DNA from: Cryptomeria japonica
Taxonomy: Eukaryota > Streptophyta > Pinopsida > Cupressales > Cupressaceae
Direction of reading: 5' to 3'
NCBI RefSeq assembly: GCF_030272615.1
Contig: NC_081406.1
Coordinates: forward strand, 234,732,422 to 234,796,421
Length of the DNA: 64,000 nucleotides
A model generated the notes under the pieces. The model saw only the letters and a program-made list of their open reading frames with translations, was not told where the DNA came from and did no database searches. Below, piece after piece: positions 45,126 to 56,439 of this stretch (its first letter is position 1; every line of letters starts with the position of its first letter). The translations under genes were made by a program, and so were the position numbers.

Positions 45126-46660
45126 ATCAAATTGTCTCTTTTCTACATCAACTTTACCAATCTCCTTAGCTGCCCTTTTAGAATCAACTTCTATAATTGG
45201 AGGATCTTCTTCAGCTTCACCAAAGTCATCAACCCTCTAATCAACATCACCAATTATTGCATGTACATTGGTCTGCTTTGCTAGAATGGCTTTTTTAGAT
45301 CACTGATCTTTTTGCACATCCGGAACCTCTACTTTTACTTCTATAATGGAAGTTTCTTGTGATTGGTCCTCTAATTGGGTGTCATCTTGTGTTGGATTAA
45401 CATCATATATGTGCTCTTTCAAAAATTATTTCAAAATTTCTTTTGTCTCTTTAACTACTTCATTTATCTTACCAAGAATGATTTTATTGACTATGTTTTT
45501 TCTTTAGAATCCATCATTTGCAAGCTTAAGCAATCTATCAATTTCACCTTTAGAAATGATAGAAGATAAATTCACTAATACATATTATTTTATTCTTTCA
45601 TCCTCTACACTGGCAGTATGCCTCCTTGCATCCAAAATATCATAAAATTCCTTTGAAATCATAGATGACATCTCTATCAAGGTTTTTTAATAAACATTTC
45701 TATACTATACAACTACTTCATCAATATCTCTCTGATCATTGTCATTACAGTTTTAATAATATAAAGGTATATTCTTCAAATTTCCTTCCTTTAGCACTTC
45801 ATCAATAATTTTACTTAATGTCATTGGGGGAACAACATCACAAGCACTTTCTACTTTGCCACACTTTAGAGATTCATCCAATTCATACTTTGGCCTCTTT
45901 CTTTCTCTAGCTCTACTAGATGGTTCAACTTATGTCCTTGGCCTCTTGGGCAGCTAGGATCCACCGGATTGAGGCTTCGTTACTACCCTAGCATAGGTAG
46001 TTGTCTTCTTCACCTCTTACATCACTTCATCAAAGTCTATCTCTACATCTTCAATAGTGGCTACAACATATTCCCTTTGTGGCTTCTCCTTCTTCCTCTT
46101 CTCAGCTCCATCAGTTGACTTGCTTTGTGGCTTGGGTGGAGGAATAGGCTTTCGTGCACTGGAGGTAGGTGTAGAGTGGGTTTTCCTTGGCTTGGATTGT
46201 TTGGGAGGAGTGCAGACCAGTTTTATCTTTTAAGTCTTCACCATGTCCTCTTCCTTCAATATATTTTTCTCCCCAACCCTTTGAACAAATTCTTTTGTTA
46301 TTCCCATTGGTTCAGCAAGCTCTTCAACTTCCTTTCTGACCTTCCTCTTTCTTGCAGGCTCAGTAAATTTCTTGTGAAGGTCTAAATATTTCTCCTTAAA
46401 GTACCAAACCTCTCTTCTATTTAATATACCGATTTAATCAATAGGTGTTGAGCATATACATCAAGTGTGTTTCCATCCACTTCATACCCCATGGGCATGA
46501 TCCAAACTGTTCTTGGTTCTGCTGCCTCCATATGGCATTTATCTTTGTCTACTATAAAATAGATAATAATCTCATATTTTTCAACAATGTCTTCTCGGAT
46601 CCTCTCTACTTTGCATCATTTCCTAAAATGATTTAAAGCAACCCACAAAGAAGATTTATG
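45126..46660 (-). pseudogene. Decayed middle of ORF-X in element K
   Basis: On the minus strand the text is discontinuous and rich in Lys, Arg, Glu and Ser, with many stops, as expected for the linker of ORF-X. A stretch near 46470-46600 reads like the YEVMYDMLDGYA segment of element E (MEAAEPR.., GYEVDGNTLDVYAQHLL). No longer frame is available. Confidence 0.4.
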
Positions 46661-46681
46661 TTGTACTATATCACCCAATCC

Positions 46682-47502
46682 CTAAAAACCTTCTTTAATT
46701 TGGATGACCACCAGTTTATCATAAGCCCATTGTATTTTTTCAATATCGAGGATTTCATTCAAAAAGTCAAGCGCCAAACAAAAATTCAGAGAATCAAACT
46801 TAAAAAAATGTTTCTTATCTTGTTTTATATTTTTTAAATTGCTCATTAACTCACTAAGAAGTATTCCACATAGATCATATCTCTTGTCCTCCTTGAGCAT
46901 CTAATAAGGTGCATATATTGCAGTACCAGATACTAAATTTTGTCTGTTGGATTGGTACATCTTATATCATGTCACCTTTGAATCAAATCTCACATCATAT
47001 TCAATCATATAACTTATTTTCATCGACCAACTATCATGTTGGGATGTGGTAACCTTTGTCACTATTTTGTTCTTGACATTTCTTAGACCAGGGATCTCAC
47101 CAGTTGCATTCAAATAGGTTACTGCTTCAATGGCTTGCTTTGTGATCTTGTGAGGTCTATTTAGCCACATAAACTCATCATGGATTCGGTTCAAGACATA
47201 CCTAACCCATTTGAATTCATCAAACACCAGAGAATGAATAAAATAGATAGGCTTCAGATTCCCCATTCCATCCATCATATGCTTGGTGTATAATGATAAC
47301 ATGTCTGCATTCCCAAGCTCTTTGATATTGCAATGAGCGTATGCCCTAATATCTTCATTGTGAAATAGACCATATGGCACAAAGAAAAATGCTCATTTCA
47401 GATCGTCATTGACCGATTTGAATGGATGTTTCTTAAACACTCACCTTTCCCTTTCAGTGATCTCAACTACTAACAAGGTTGCTATAACAAATTGTGATGC
47501 CA
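46682..47502 (-). pseudogene. ORF-X N-terminal domain, element K
   Basis: Start at ATG 47502 (MASQFVIATLL). The pieces 46967-47380 and 46682-46900 contain HKITKQAIEAVTYL, TGEIPGLRNV and DSWSMKISYM, matching HDITPQVIHAITDF, TGEVPALRTV and DSRGMTINSI of element G, followed by MLKEDKRYDLCGILLSELM matching MIKEDASFDLCTGMQRQLL. Similarity is clear but distant. The domain is therefore older than the E/G elements. Confidence 0.68.
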
Positions 47503-47919
47503 TTTTGAAAGTAGGGTATTAAAAACAACTTGAACATGAATAAATACCTATTTAGTTTCAATCGAATTCTAGGAATCACTATCAGGTCACTTCAAGCTCT
47601 ATTTTTGCTGCTCAATCTCGTTCATCTTGCTCTCCTAGTATTTCTCTCCATTCACAATATGAATAATGAATGTGAGAATTCCATTTTTATCCTCTGAAAA
47701 CCTAATTTTAAGTTGTAATAAATGCATAACCCTAAAGGCTTTCTGGATACCTTGTTTTCTAAGAATTCATCATTGGATTCTTAGATAGGCATGTAATCTT
47801 CTAAATATCAACTTCATAGCTAATCTCAATCATCTCCAACCATCCTCAACTAGTTATAGATCTTTGAAAGGGGTTTTTAAGGATCTGCATGAAAATCTTT
47901 CCCCTAAAGATCAAATGCC
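47503..47919. other. Spacer between Gag and ORF-X of element K
   Basis: About 420 bp without a gene, equivalent to the ~445-bp Gag/ORF-X spacer of element E. Confidence 0.5.
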
Positions 47920-48330
47920 TTAGTTATCAAATGAGGTTCCAACACCAAAATCGGGTGTGAAGCCATTATGAACATTTGAATCTTCCTTCTTAAGCCACAT
48001 CTTCTTATGTTTCTCGCTAGCCTCTTCAACCTTCACTTTTGATTTCTCATCTGATCTATTATTGTCTATCAGAGCATTCTTGCTTCTCCAATATTTTGCA
48101 ATGTGACCAAATTTGTTGCATGCATAGCAAGCTACATTTCCTTGCAATGGCCTGAAGTTCATCTGATTTGGTCTCATCCTGCATTGGTTAGGAATGTGTC
48201 CAAACATTCTATAAGAATAGCATCTCTTATTTTGGAAATTTTTCATCAATTCTCTACACATGTTTGACTTATGACCAAAGTTGTTCCATTTGAAACATTG
48301 ATCAATAAAGCTAGGACCATTATTCATCAT
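47920..48330 (-). pseudogene. gag: Multi-knuckle Gag of element K, C-terminal part
   Basis: Open for 136 residues: boxes CFKWNNFGHKSNMC, CYSYRMFGHIPNQC and CYACNKFGHIAKYW (third loses its last Cys), then a tail with KHKKMWLKKEDS, matching the tail of the Gags in E and L. The N-terminal coiled coil lies on the far side of element L, which interrupts the frame near 48350. Confidence 0.75.
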
Positions 48331-48349
48331 CCTATTTTTGCATTGTTTT

Positions 48350-49537
48350 TGTTACTATTTACTAAGTTGTCATTAGTCTTATGTCCAAAGTCATTCTATA
48401 TACTCTAGTCGGTTATTACTACCGAAATATTCAGTCGGTAAGCATAGAGCAGTCGGTTATAGAAGTTACAAGTCACAAAGTTTAGTATACACTGAGCTGT
48501 CTACCGAGTAACGTTCTATGACTATCGAGCAAGAAAGATGGTATACCGAGTTAATACACACCGAGTGAAATGTGTTACCAAATTCATTGAACCTAGACAC
48601 ATATGGGAAACATGTTGCAAAGATCGGGGAACAAGAAATCGTTAACACATTGGAAATTGCACTTACAGATTTTATATGATTTTGAGGACATCTATCCAAT
48701 GAAATAATTTTGTATGGTTATTCATTTAATGAATCATATTTGTAAGATCAAAGCATGAACAAGATCACCATTACAAGAGATCTATTTATACAACATGAAT
48801 TCAAGATCAAATATATGTGTGTGAAGCAAGACATATGTGAAAAGAAAAATCATGCGAAAGCACTGAGTGTTATGACTGTTACGATTGATAGAGATACACA
48901 AAGGTCACCGAGAAGGATTTTAGAGAACAATCAAGGAACACAGTAAATAGAAAGGTTTACCAAGTTAATTTATGGTTTACTGAGGTATTCTATAGGCAAG
49001 GTAATTTTATTTTGAGCACATAGAATCTGCTATAACATTTCAGATGTGAAGTTGCAGATATTTTGTAAGATTTTGATTGTAATATTTTGAGTTGTAAGAG
49101 AAACCTTTAACGGGGTAAAAGACTCTAACAAAGTCTATAAATTGTAAAGCCTTTAACCAGGTGTAGCACTTAGAATAAGTGTTGTAAAATCCTTTAGCAA
49201 GGTAGATCTAAAGATCTTGATACTCCTAACAGGGTAAGCTATCAGAAATAGCTAAACATGTAGCTCTAATCGAGCAACCTTTATTATTGCAGTAGTGAAG
49301 TTGTGGGTGCCATCCCCACCACAATTTTTCTCTCTAACCAAGAGTTTTTGCGTAACCAAAATATATGTGTTATGGAGTGAATCATGTATGATTTTTATTT
49401 ATTTGTTTTAGCATTATATTATGTTACAGCAGCTTTCAGTTTATGCTTAATAGTAAAGTTATTGTTGAAGAAAAGATTTGAAGTACTGATTCACCCCTCC
49501 CCTCTCAGTACATTAGCTTTCCATATTGGGCCTAACA
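48350..49537 (+). repeat. 5' LTR of element L (about 1.19 kb)
   Basis: The right end is certain: CTGATTCACCCCTCCCCTCTC, then GGGCCTAACA at 49537 and the primer site. The left end TGTTACTATTTAC at 48350 is the best candidate, because the Gag homology of element K stops just before it. Confidence 0.7.
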
Positions 49538-49539
49538 AT

Positions 49540-49551
49540 TGGTATCAGAGC
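49540..49551 (+). other. Primer binding site of element L (initiator tRNA-Met)
   Basis: TGGTATCAGAGC, two bases after CCTAACA. Confidence 0.93.
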
Positions 49552-49599
49552 TTTAATCTTGGAAAAGGGTTTAACTGCCTAAAGAGAAAGATCTTATCA

Positions 49600-50926
49600 A
49601 TGGAAGACTACAAACAATCTTGGAGAATTGTGAATCTTCAAAATGAATTGGATCATGCTAATCAAGTGATTGCAGACATGTAGAAACAAATGCAAAGATC
49701 ACTGAAAGTTAGAAGAAAATTATTTGATGATTTGCAGGACTCTCAAGAGCTGGTGGAACAAATTGAGACATCATCTGAGAATAGTATATCTGAAGAGACT
49801 GAAGAAATGATTGGAGCATTGAACGAAAAGAACAAAGCATTGACTGATCAGCTAAAAGAAATGAAAATAGAACATGAACATTTCAGCACACAGATGATTG
49901 AAAATCTTGATGCATTGAGGACAACAGAGGATAACATTAGAGATACAGAAAGAGAAAAACAATAGCTTGAAGAATTAGTGTCTGAAAAGAATGATGAAAT
50001 CACAAGGATGACTGGAATTCAACAAAATCTATTTGATCAATTGGGTTATGCACATCATGAAGCAAATCTAAAAGAAAATGAGAATCAAGTATTGAAACTT
50101 GAAATATCAAGATTAACTGATGAACTTGAAACAAAGAAGAAATCCAAAGAAACACTGAAGAAAATTTATGAAGCATCAAGGATGTTGGATGAGCAACTAA
50201 CTACAAGAAGACCCAACAAAGATGCGGGACTTGGTTACAAAGGAAAGAACTCCACCAAGAAAGGGATCAACACCACCGAGAGAGGAGAATCATCAAAACA
50301 AGTTGTAAACAAGAAGAACATCAAAGGAAAGAAACCTATTTGCAACTACTGTGGAAAACAAGGACATTCTACCAACATGTGCCAAATTAGAAAAGGTAAG
50401 AAACCGAATGTCACTAGGTCCAATGGTTATTGTTACAATTGCAATAAATATGGTCACACATCTAACCAATGTAGGACAAAGTCTGCTAGCAATTATCAGA
50501 AGGAAAAATTCAAAAGGTTTTGTAAAAACAGCAATAGATATGGACACGGTACCGAGAAGTGTTGGTTCAAGCAGAAGAACTATATGTGATCTGCACACCG
50601 AGCAAATACTAGAGGTTACTGAACTCATACAGATCTTAACCGACAGTATACTGCAGTACCATGGGATTATAATACAAGGACATGGTGTGAATGTTGTGGA
50701 AGATATGGACATATAAGTGCCAACTGCTTTATAAGGTTTGGAGTGAACAACCAAAGATCATGGAGAAATCCTGGTATGGCATGTTTTCATTGTCACAAAG
50801 TTGGACACTTCGCTAGAGATTGCAGAGATCAACCTAAAGGAGATATTGAAGAAATAAAAAGCAAATTCTAGATGATTTGGAAAAAGAAGGAAATTGTGTC
50901 AAATGAAGAAAGCACCTTGTTATCAC
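49600..50926 (+). pseudogene. gag: Five-knuckle Gag of element L, one frame with stops
   Basis: From ATG 49600 (MEDYKQSWRIVNLQNEL) a single frame runs to 50926, interrupted only by stops: TAG 49681, TAG 49963, TGA 50587, TGA 50620 and TAG 50869. Residues ~1-210 form a coiled coil. Then come five knuckle boxes: CNYCGKQGHSTNMC, CYNCNKYGHTSNQC, CKNSNRYGHGTEKC (second Cys lost), CECCGRYGHISANC and CFHCHKVGHFARDC, four of them complete. The tail (MIWKKKEIVSNEES) matches the other Gags, so only a few residues are missing where element M begins. Confidence 0.8.
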
Positions 50927-51239
50927 TGTTTTAAAATTGGGTTCTTTCCCAATAATTGCCTATGGTATTTTGAATTTTTTTTGAATAGGGTATGGTCTAA
51001 GGTGTTTCAGCTTTGTTCTAAACCTGGAGGGTTTAAGGGTTTTCCAAGTTTTAAACTTTATCTTTTGTATTAGATCCCCTGGTTTCTATTCCTTCGTTAC
51101 TTTATTCCACTTAAGTCATGGGTCGCGGGGTCGTAAGAAGTGTCCCCCCCTTGCTATTTACCTAGGCGGTCATGTTGATTATTTGAAAATTTTTCGCCTT
51201 GTATTATTTCATTCTAAAGTGTCGGGCCCGGTAAATGCC

Positions 51240-52270
51240 GATCAATTTGAGAAAGGATCTGACGGTCAGCGCTATTTCACGAGGGTTAAGTGCTCACCCT
51301 TTAAGGCTGCGAAATAGCAAGAATGAATATCAGCCGTCCATGTGTCACGACGGGGTAAGTGGAAGGCATAGCTGTCAGAGATAGCTGGAGCCCCGTGGTT
51401 TTCTTCTGGCATATTATAAGGTAGCACGTGGCACAGGCCGCCACAGTCAGCAGGTCAAGGCGTTAGGTGTCCATGACGTGTCAGTGGGCCCCAAAGATGA
51501 GTCGGCTCATAGGTGGAGATGACCTGGCAAGGACAGCTTTTATAATTTACTAAGACCCCGTGGCTCCTTCGAGCAAATGAAAAATTGACAGGTCAGCTCC
51601 GAAGGTGACAAGGCGCCAGGTGTCCATGGCGTGTCTGTGGGCCCACCACCTCTGAGAGCTTCTAACAGAGTTTAAATGCCGAGCAAGTTAAGATAAGATC
51701 TAACGGCTCGCGCTATTTCGCAAGGGTAAGATGCCCACCTTTTAAGGCCGCGAAATAGCGAAAGTTAACCAGGACCGTCCACGTGTCTTGATGACACGCG
51801 GTCTAAAAGGAAACTGTGGGTCCCTACGGTTTCTGCTTGACGAATGACAAATTGACAGGTCGGCTCCAAAAGTGACAAGGCGCCAGGTGTCCATGGCGTG
51901 TCCGTGGGCCCACCACCTCTGAGAGCCTTCACAAGGGGTTAATATTAGCCGTCCACGTGTCTTGATGATGACGTAGGAGATAGACTTGTTGAGACGAAGG
52001 TAGGGCCCCCATGGTTCTTCTTCTGGCAAATGATAGAATGACAAATTAGCATGGTAAGTGACTGGATGCCAGGTGTTAGTGATGGCTCAGCGGGCCCACC
52101 ATTCCTGAGGACCTGTTCGAAGGATTAAAAGGTGGTTAACTTGAAAGATGATCCAACGGCCCATGCTATTTTGCAAGGATGAGGTGCTCACCTTTTAAGG
52201 CCGCAAAATAGCGAGAGTTAACGAGGGCCATCCACGTGTCATGATGATGACATGGCAAAAAGGGAAAAAC
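51240..52270. repeat. Tandem promoter-like repeats with ABRE/G-box motifs and hairpins
   Basis: Three units start at about 51256, 51697 and 52149 (spacing 441 and 452). Each has an inverted repeat GCTATTTCGC...GCGAAATAGC (variants) followed by CCGTCCACGTGTC. The latter recurs at 51328, 51775, 51949 and 52229. A second motif, GCCAGGTGTCCATGGCGTGTC, recurs near 51450, 51608, 51880 and 52058. The block is richer in G+C than its surroundings. ACGTGTC and ACGTGGC (51424) match the plant ABA-response element core. Confidence 0.75.
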
Positions 52271-52285
52271 ATGGGCCTGCCACAG

Positions 52286-52291
52286 TATAAA
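52286..52291 (+). promoter_or_regulatory. Probable TATA box upstream of ORF-Y
   Basis: GTATAAAGGGATAC follows directly after the ABRE-like repeats and lies 500 bp before the ORF-Y ATG. The later box at 56528 has a similar context (TATAAATGGATAC). Confidence 0.5.
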
Positions 52292-52786
52292 GGGATACAT
52301 TCGGCCAGTACCAAAATAGAATGTAAAGGGATTTTCTAAACCAATGATTAGATGCCGTGTGGTATTATGTAGCCAATAGAAGGATGGGACCCAGACTAAA
52401 GACAAAGCCGTCAAAATGAAATTCACAGTGAGACACTTGCAGGAAGGCTGTGACCCGTTGGAGTTAAGATATGAATTCTCGTATGAATTCGATTTTGAAG
52501 GGATGGCCGAAGCATGCGGAATCAATGTTATAGTTAAGGCCCAGAGTACAAGCATTTGATTTCCCAACAACCAAGTATAGAGATCTTTTAAAAGGATTTT
52601 GCAGAAGAGTAACGCAGAGTTATCTTTTGCAAATACAGAGAAGGTGAATCAGTTGCAGAGCGAATTTCTTCCAGCAAGCATCAGGTTCTTTCTTATTTTG
52701 AAACCATACTTGTGTTGTAATAAGTGAAATTATTCTCGTATTACAGAAGTGTTTTAAGAAGTGACATTCCTTTGGTTGTATTGCAA

Positions 52787-55700
52787 ATGGCTCCTAAAAG
52801 GGAATTTTCTGGTAAAGTTGATTATTTAGAAAGAAGTGTGTGTGATGACTTTTTAGAACAGTTAACACTGTCAACCAATCAGGCATCTAAGGCCAAGGAG
52901 TTAGTACCCAAGGCTCCCCGTCTGAAGATTGGAGAGGGATTATATGACAAGGGTAATTGGTTAAGAGACCCACAGGTTGGATTGTTTGGGTTGGGGTTAT
53001 TTAGAATCGGATTTGGGATGAGGAATTCTCCTGCTCCTCAAAATAGCATTTGGGAATTAGATGTTGGGAAGTTGGTGGTCCCAGGGGTGTTCATGGATAC
53101 AGATTTGTTAACCCAAATGGCATTAAATTATGATTCAGTTACAAGGTGTATCCGGGATGTAAATGGAAAAACCCTCGTGGAGATTAATGCAGAAGAGTTG
53201 AGAAAAGCATTTGGGCTCAGTGAGTTCACCAATTTCTTGGAACCTATAAACTTCACACAATTAGCTCAGGTGTACAGGGCACAGAGGAGTCATCTTAGGA
53301 ATGGGCCTCTCAAAGAACTTTTTCTGAAAGTAGGAGGGTTAGCAGTTGTAGGGCCCAATACACAAGAGCCTTTTTCATTAAGTATGTTTACCTTGAGGGC
53401 AAAAGGGATGTATTGGGCACTTTGCCAAGTTCTAGGAGAGGATGCTGAATCGAATATGCCAAACCATTACATGCTAATGATTGTTCAAATTTTGAATCCT
53501 TCCCTTGCTATTACATTTGATTATGCTTCCTATATTGCTGATGCTATCCATGGAGGATTGATAGGGATAAAGAATGGAAAGGTAGATAGGCCATTTGGGT
53601 GGTATTCACTCTTGATGCACCTCTTTCTCTTCAAAGGTGGTGATTATTTCGCCAGTGGAATGGACCTGGTAAAAGAAAAGGAGGGAGAAAAGATGTCGGT
53701 ACAACTATGGAGTACTGTGTTGTCATGGGACAGAGAGGATGCTAGTTTTCTGAAATTTGATAAATATTTTGCATCCAAAATAAGGACTCTCCTTTGCTCT
53801 GACAACCCAAGAGTCCCCAAGGTTCTTCTGGAGTTCTTAAGACCAAAAGAATTCGCAGAAAATATCAAGATAGTTCATAACTGGGGTGATATGTACTTAT
53901 ATCCAGTCTCTACAGTTTTTAGAGTCTTTGGTTTTAGAGGCACCCCATTTTTGTTACCATACCAGGTTCCCCTCAAAGTGGGAATAGCTGAGATTCTCAG
54001 ACAAATTGGTAACCTGCAAGAGGCAGAGTTAACAGGCAGAGGTAAAGGGACTATTTTCCCTACGGCTACAGTAGCCCACCAATTTGTAATCACCAAGGGA
54101 GGCTAGAAATGTTTCGAGGATTTCCTCAAACCCTACCATTTGTCCACTACAGTGTCTAGATGTGCTGATCCAGAGGACTTTTACAATGGTGTGTTCCGGA
54201 AGAAAGTAGCATGCAGAGGTAGGCCTCATCAATTCTACTTTCCTGAAGACCTCATCAGGAATGAATTTGATTTAGATGAACAGGAGTTGAGGAAGGAAAA
54301 GTGGGTGGCTTACAGGAAGGCCCTAGATTTTGTGCATCAATTTGATGCTAGCTATGACCCATTGTCTAGCTTCTTCCCATTGAAAGAGAAAATAAAATTT
54401 TTGATTATTTGCTTTGAGGATGTAATGCAAACAATAAAGGAGAAGAGGGAAGTTGTAATCAAGAATAACCCTGAGAAAGCAAGAATGATTTTGGGAAAAT
54501 CAGCTCCCATTAAAGCAATCCCTCCTGGTGATTACACCCTGCATAAGAAAGAAGGTTACAGTGTGTTGATGTCTACAACAGGGGAGCCCTCTTCATCTAA
54601 AGGAAAGAGGAAGGTACAAGATGTCATTGACATCCAGGACAGCCCAAAGAAGCAGAGGGTGGGAAAGGAAGTGCAATCAGATACACCCCTCTATTCCCCA
54701 TCCCAATCCCCTCTCCACATAGGAGATGAGCAAGCAGCAACTGAATACCTCTCTCAGTTGGGCAGCTTGGGGGAGATTGCATATACATATGATGAAGTGG
54801 AAGAAGGGATGCCACAAGAACCCACTGAAGCACAGATGGACATCACTTCAACTGAACTCAAAGGCCAGGAGTGGGATCCTGAGATAAAGAAGGCCACTAG
54901 TGTCTTTCTAGCTGATGATGGCTTTGTCACATCTGAAGCATTTATGCAATTTATCTGAAAGCAACATATAGATAAATATAATGCTAGATGTGAAGCAAAA
55001 AGGGCAGAGCAGCCTAATAAAGATCCAGCCGCAGTAGAGGAAGAGATAAAATAGGAGATGATGGAAGAATTCAAAACCATCACTCCTGAACAGGGAAGGG
55101 ATTTAGTAGCACAAGCTGGAGTGCTCATTTTACCAGAGTGGAATATTTCTGATGCTCTGGTGTTGGATGCAGTGAGAAAAGAGACCAAACCCATGGAAGG
55201 GGTTACATTCAGTAAGGACAATGCTGCACTGGTCATGTGGTCCCTTAAAAGAAATGAGGACAAGAAAGGTAAAGATACCTCAGGGACAAGTCACATTGGT
55301 GGATTGATGGTCAAGAGAGTAGAGAGTACAGGGGTAGTAGAGGCTGCTAGCACTGTCCTAGAGACTGCCAAATTTAGTGTTGCAGTGGCTGAAAAGGAAG
55401 CCAAAGAAAAGGAGGCCCTCCAGTTTAAATTGGAAACAGTTTTGAAGGCTTATGATAGTGCCAAGGAGGAGATAAGAGGCAGAGATAACATTATTGCTAA
55501 ATTGCAGAGCCAGCTAGCAGGACAGCACCAACAAGGTGAGTCTTCAACATTAATGATCACCTCTTCTCCTGCAAGACCTCCACCTACTAGCCCCATTATT
55601 GAGTTCCCACCATCTCCTACGCCTTCTAGCTCTCAAGTGATTGAGATAACTCCCCAAGAATTGGAGAGTCTAAAGCAAACTCAGGCTTATTATGCAGGAA

Positions 55701-56431
55701 AGTATGAAGAGAAGATAAAAGCCACAATCTCCAATTTTGCAGACACTATAAATGCCTCACTCCTTCACAATAGTGTAGGAAAGGTCATGGAGATATGGAC
55801 TGAGTTAAGAAGAAATAAGGCCATTTTGACACCCATTTTTGACAGATGGAGGCCTAGGGAGCAAGACTTAGAGTTCATGTGTGTTTCCTGTGATGAAGCA
55901 AGATCTAACCCTATTATCAAATCCACTTCTGATATCACTAAGAGTTTATTGCAATTGGCAACAGAGGTGGACAATGTGGAAAGAAGGGTTAAATTGCTTA
56001 AAAAGGAATACACTGATCAAGTTTGTGAGTTGCTCCCAGGAATTTTTGCCAGTCCAGATCAGCTAAAAGATAAGCAGATATGGCTCAATGAGATGGATGC
56101 CAAATTGTCAGCAAGGGTCAAGGGAATCATTGATCTGGATGATACCTCATTTTTTGTTATAACCATACAAGAAATAGAAAGAATTAAATCCCACTATAGT
56201 TTTCTTAACTCAGAAGTCAACAAGCTGAGGAATTCTTGGAAAAGGTTGACTAAAGTTAAGAATGATGTGATTAGTTTTGTATGGCCGACAGAGGGGACAT
56301 ATAGTGAGTGGGGAGTTAAATATTCCACTCAAGATCCGGAGCAGTTGGAGGGCGTCCCTGAAGAGCCAGAAGAAGTTACAACTGAACAACCCGTTGAACA
56401 GATTGCTGGGGAATTTGAGAAGAGCGCATAA
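52787..56431 (+). pseudogene. ORF-Y: large unknown protein, one frame with three stops
   Basis: From ATG 52787 (MAPKREFSGKVDYLERS) to 56431, about 1215 codons, no frameshift; stops TAG 54104, TGA 54956, TAG 55052. Residues ~1-440: compact mixed domain with YDKGNWLRDPQVGLFGLGLF, IWELDVGKLVVPGVFMDTDL, AKGMYWALCQVLGEDAE, PFGWYSLLMHLFLFKGGDYF and GFRGTPFLLPYQVPLKVGI. Then a DPEDFYNGVFRKK block with helices, a basic patch (KGKRKVQDVIDIQDSPKKQR), an acidic/Pro-rich linker, and a C-terminal coiled-coil region ending near SFVWPTEG. The layout parallels ORF-X; no named domain or catalytic motif recognised. Copy J has it in diverged form. It might correspond to the extra ORF1 of Ogre elements, but it lies upstream of the primer site, not downstream. 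Confidence 0.75.
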
Positions 56432-56439
56432 CGAATTCA

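Larger units (their letters stand above)
44100..48349 (-). mobile_element. Element K: old Gag plus ORF-X element, 3' part
   Basis: From right to left: a multi-knuckle Gag (47920-48330), an ORF-X-type protein (about 45900-47502), a helical C-terminal piece (44562-45125), and a polypurine-like tract (CAAAGGGGGAGAGAG on the minus strand, about 44112-44126). The right side is cut by the LTR of element L. Its LTRs are not defined; the ORF-Y copy J starts ~240 bp beyond the polypurine tract. Confidence 0.62.
48350..50926 (+). mobile_element. Element L: plus-strand multi-knuckle Gag element, truncated by M
   Basis: 5' LTR (about 48350-49537), initiator-Met site (49540-49551) and Gag (49600-50926). 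The left edge lies in the Gag of element K; the right edge is the presumed LTR start of element M. Anything following Gag is displaced beyond the window. Confidence 0.72.

Noticed and set aside
50293-50754. 153-residue minus-strand ORF
   Set aside because: It is the shadow of the five-knuckle Gag on the opposite strand.
52724-52786. An upstream start for ORF-Y, 21 codons before MAPK
   Set aside because: Copy J begins at the equivalent of 52787 (MAPR), and upstream residues are not conserved.
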